From NCBI RefSeq assembly GCF_900639985.1, contig NZ_CAAAIM010000001.1, forward strand, positions 372,001 through 436,000: a stretch of DNA of 64,000 nt, written 5' to 3'. A model generated the notes under the pieces. It ran no database searches. It was not told the origin of the DNA and was given only the letters and a program-made list of their open reading frames with translations. The translations under genes and the position numbers were made by a program. The DNA comes from Legionella rowbothamii. GTDB taxonomy: Bacteria; Pseudomonadota; Gammaproteobacteria; Legionellales; Legionellaceae. Position 1 is the first letter of the stretch. Each line of letters opens with the position of its first letter. Of the stretch, positions 62,070 through 64,000 are shown one piece after another.

Positions 62070-62930
62070 ATGATGCATGAACTCATCACTTACCACCCCT
62101 GGTTCCTTTATGTGGCCGTGGCCTTACTTTCACTAGCAATAGGGAGTTTGCTTAATGTGGTCATTTATCGTTTACCCCTTATGCTCAAAAACGAATGGCT
62201 GCATGAATACAATGAATTAATGAGCATTGAAGATGAAGAAAGAACCACGCTAAATTTGTTTTTGCCTCGTTCATTTTGCCCCTCATGCAATACCATGATT
62301 AAGGCTTGGCAAAATATCCCCATCCTAAGTTTTTTAATACTACGGGGTCGTTGCTATTACTGTAAAACCTCTATTTCACCTCGCTATCCATTAATTGAAG
62401 TAGGCACTATGCTGTTGTCCCTTTTTGCGTGCTGGCATTTTGACTTTACGTGGCAGTTAGTTTTTGCACTGAGCGCCATCTGGCTTTTAATTTGCCTTTT
62501 TTTTATTGACTTAGATTATCAATTGCTGCCAGACAGTTTAACTTTAAGCTTATTGTGGTTAGGTTTAATTGCGAATACGCAAAATTTATTTACCTCCCTG
62601 CCTGATGCAGTTCTTAGTGCTGCTGGCGCATACCTTCTGTTGTGGTTTCTTATTAAACTATTTTATTTAGCTACAGGTAAAATTGGCATGGGAAATGGGG
62701 ATTTTAAATTGTTTGCTGCTTTTGGTGCCTGGTTTGGCTGGAAATTATTACCCTTGATTCTCCTGTTTTCGTCAATTGCTGGCACAATAATTGGGCTCTT
62801 ATATTTATACTTGAACGATAAATCAAGAGATACTACAATCGCATTTGGCCCTTTTTTATGCATTTCAGGATTAGCCACATTATTTTGGGGACAAGAGCTT
62901 TTAGATTGGTATTTGCATTTGTGGTTCTAA
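62070..62930 (+). CDS. pilD: Prepilin peptidase
   Basis: A 286-residue membrane aspartyl protease that cleaves and methylates prepilins and pseudopilins of the type IV pilus and type II secretion systems. The zinc-type Cys tetrad is present (C-P-S-C and C-Y-Y-C), and the catalytic aspartates lie in FFIDLDYQLLPD and GNGDFKLFAAFG. Around eight hydrophobic segments are seen. AAGGAAAAA precedes the ATG at 62070. coaE, which commonly follows pilD, is absent downstream. In Legionella PilD is essential for type II secretion. Confidence 0.95.
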   Translation: MMHELITYHPWFLYVAVALLSLAIGSLLNVVIYRLPLMLKNEWLHEYNELMSIEDEERTTLNLFLPRSFCPSCNTMIKAWQNIPILSFLILRGRCYYCKTSISPRYPLIEVGTMLLSLFACWHFDFTWQLVFALSAIWLLICLFFIDLDYQLLPDSLTLSLLWLGLIANTQNLFTSLPDAVLSAAGAYLLLWFLIKLFYLATGKIGMGNGDFKLFAAFGAWFGWKLLPLILLFSSIAGTIIGLLYLYLNDKSRDTTIAFGPFLCISGLATLFWGQELLDWYLHLWF

Positions 62931-63012
62931 AAGTAGCTCCAGATAGCCATTAAGTGGGCAATGTTAGGTACATGGTCAACATTGAGTTCAGATATGGGCT
63001 TAATGCATTCTT

Positions 63013-63031
63013 GTTGGGCCATGGGCCCAAC
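63013..63031. repeat. GTTGGGCC-ATG-GGCCCAAC palindrome
   Basis: A perfect 8-bp stem with a 3-base loop between pilD and the HAD gene, followed by CTACT. Same family as 15132-15159 and 57256-57278; a degenerate half (TTAGGTACATGGTCAACA) occurs just upstream, near 62964. Confidence 0.68.
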
Positions 63032-63066
63032 CTACTATTTATAAAACGATTATTATGAGGAGTAGG

Positions 63067-63825
63067 ATGTTGTATCAAATTATTTTGTTTGATTTAGATG
63101 ATACCTTAATTGATTTTGCGGCTGCAGAACAAATCGGTATACGTAAAATTCATGGCCAGTTTTATCCAACAACCCCTTACCCTCTCTTCGAACAACACTT
63201 TAAAAAATTGAATAATGAACTTTGGTCACGCGTTGGTGCCCAAGAAAATGGGCTGATGCCAAATGAGGTGCGGTTTTTACGTTTTAAACAATTAAATGAA
63301 GCCATCGAATGCACAACCTCCTCACATGAAGTTGCTGATGCTTATGAGCATTATCTGATTGACCATATTGAGTGGATTCCTAATGTTAGAAAAACCATTG
63401 AATTCCTGCATCAAAAAGGTCACATTTTAGGTATTATTACCAATGGATTTGCTGCATCTCAACTCAGGAAAAAAGAAAAATTTTCCCTCGAAAATTGGTT
63501 TGACTGTTTTGTGATTTCTGATGACGTTGGCTTCGCTAAGCCTAATAAGGAAATTTTCGACATTGCATTACAGAACCTTTCTTATACGCATAATCAACCC
63601 ATTCACAGCTACCACAAAAACTCAATTCTAATGGTCGGTGACTCAATAATTAGCGATGGCCATGGAGCTAAAAATTTTGGAATTAACTATTGCCATGTTC
63701 ATCATAGCCCCCCACAAACAACTAGCTTGGAAACAACTCTTGCCTATCACATCAACTCGGTAGCGAATTTGCCCAATTGTATTGGCTATGAAACAGAATA
63801 TACGCTTTTTTTAAATTCATTATAA
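63067..63825 (+). CDS. HAD-family hydrolase (YjjG-like)
   Basis: A 252-residue phosphatase of the haloacid dehalogenase superfamily, resembling the YjjG nucleotidase group. The ATG at 63067, with GAGGAG before it, is preferred to 63055. Motif I is FDLDDTLIDF (nucleophile Asp), motif II is IITNGF, motif III has a Lys in DDVGFAKPNKEIF, and motif IV is MVGDSIISDGHGAKNFG. It probably dephosphorylates small phosphate compounds such as nucleotides. The region upstream carries a palindromic repeat. Confidence 0.88.
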   Translation: MLYQIILFDLDDTLIDFAAAEQIGIRKIHGQFYPTTPYPLFEQHFKKLNNELWSRVGAQENGLMPNEVRFLRFKQLNEAIECTTSSHEVADAYEHYLIDHIEWIPNVRKTIEFLHQKGHILGIITNGFAASQLRKKEKFSLENWFDCFVISDDVGFAKPNKEIFDIALQNLSYTHNQPIHSYHKNSILMVGDSIISDGHGAKNFGINYCHVHHSPPQTTSLETTLAYHINSVANLPNCIGYETEYTLFLNSL

Positions 63826-63918
63826 AACACATTGTCTTGAATATAGAGAGGGAGCTCTTAATTATGTATTTTTTATCCCCTCTGAGTTATTACATATAAC
63901 CTTTAAAATGGAAGAAAC

Positions 63919-64000
63919 ATGACCAGTTTTTCAAGTGACTTGCAAAAAATAGCCAATAATGACCCTTCTTTTAAGCATTTTGAACCAGATTGGCTCATAA
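63919..64000 (+). CDS. 3'-truncated gene start, unknown
   Basis: An ATG at 63919 with GGAAGA upstream opens a frame of at least 27 codons running off the window end (MTSFSSDLQKIANNDPSFKH and beyond). The segment is polar and may be the N-terminus of a soluble protein. No family can be assigned from so little sequence. Confidence 0.5.
   Translation, partial: MTSFSSDLQKIANNDPSFKHFEPDWLI

Noticed and set aside
1..64000. tRNA, rRNA, CRISPR array or intact insertion sequence
   Set aside because: No cloverleaf-like sequence, array periodicity or transposase with terminal repeats was recognised by eye; a dedicated search could still find a diverged one.

Overview
The window (about 38-40 % GC by eye) looks like a chromosomal segment of a Legionella species. 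This rests on the mixture of ordinary gammaproteobacterial genes (pilB-pilC-pilD, hpt, glsA, yacG, mltA, a Fur/Zur regulator) with large, lineage-restricted proteins that combine eukaryote-like domains (calpain-like protease, kinase fold, ankyrin, leucine-rich repeats) and helical or membrane-hairpin proteins typical of Dot/Icm effector candidates. No rRNA, tRNA, CRISPR array or intact insertion sequence was seen. The species is not identified.

Layout. 1-3.3 kb: a 5'-truncated membrane protein and a helical effector-like protein. 3.6-8.7 kb: housekeeping genes (glutaminase, DUF1328 membrane peptide, aldo/keto reductase, MltA, a repetitive lipoprotein, Zur-like regulator). 8.9-16.2 kb: a hypothetical protein with long C-tracts, a cell-wall operon (divergent MltA plus amidase), a decayed gene, two tandem secreted paralogues, a secreted triple-repeat protein and a RES/Xre toxin-antitoxin pair. 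16.6-23.0 kb: signalling island with a hybrid kinase, YacG, a SemiSWEET transporter, an unknown helical protein, a second related PAS kinase and a stand-alone receiver. 23.2-31.0 kb: two outer-membrane barrels, DUF3775, ArsC, effector-like proteins, a small membrane protein followed by an unusual tandem-Hint/Tim44 protein, an LRR protein and a His-rich secreted peptide. 31.1-34.5 kb: a glycine-rich autotransporter-like passenger translationally coupled to a separate barrel.

34.6-37.8 kb: two effector-like proteins and a small secreted protein. 37.8-42.2 kb: SCO1/SenC and a two-gene MHYT-kinase / REC-GGDEF-EAL c-di-GMP module. 42.2-45.1 kb: two small secreted proteins, a multi-pass membrane protein and an unlisted 49-codon gene. 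45.4-49.5 kb: a two-gene operon encoding a calpain-like protease fused to a kinase-like domain, followed by an ankyrin protein; this is the most striking locus. 49.6-54.4 kb: YqhA-family protein, a DUF4949-like secreted protein, an HSL-type esterase, a GAF-class III nucleotide cyclase and a helical protein. 54.5-64 kb: an unusual M1 aminopeptidase (GASET in place of GAMEN), hpt, DUF1820, a methyltransferase, pilBCD, a HAD phosphatase and the start of a further gene.

Two window-wide patterns stand out. Every convergent gene pair I could list (12) has an inverted repeat at its junction, several from recognisable recurring families (GTAGGTTGGGC..GCCCAACCTAC, GCTGGGCTT..AAGCCCAGC, CCCGTATT..AATACGGG), consistent with dispersed elements serving as bidirectional terminators. 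Three coding regions carry poly-C/G runs of 8-9 bases, two of them in second-messenger enzymes, which may be slippage-prone.
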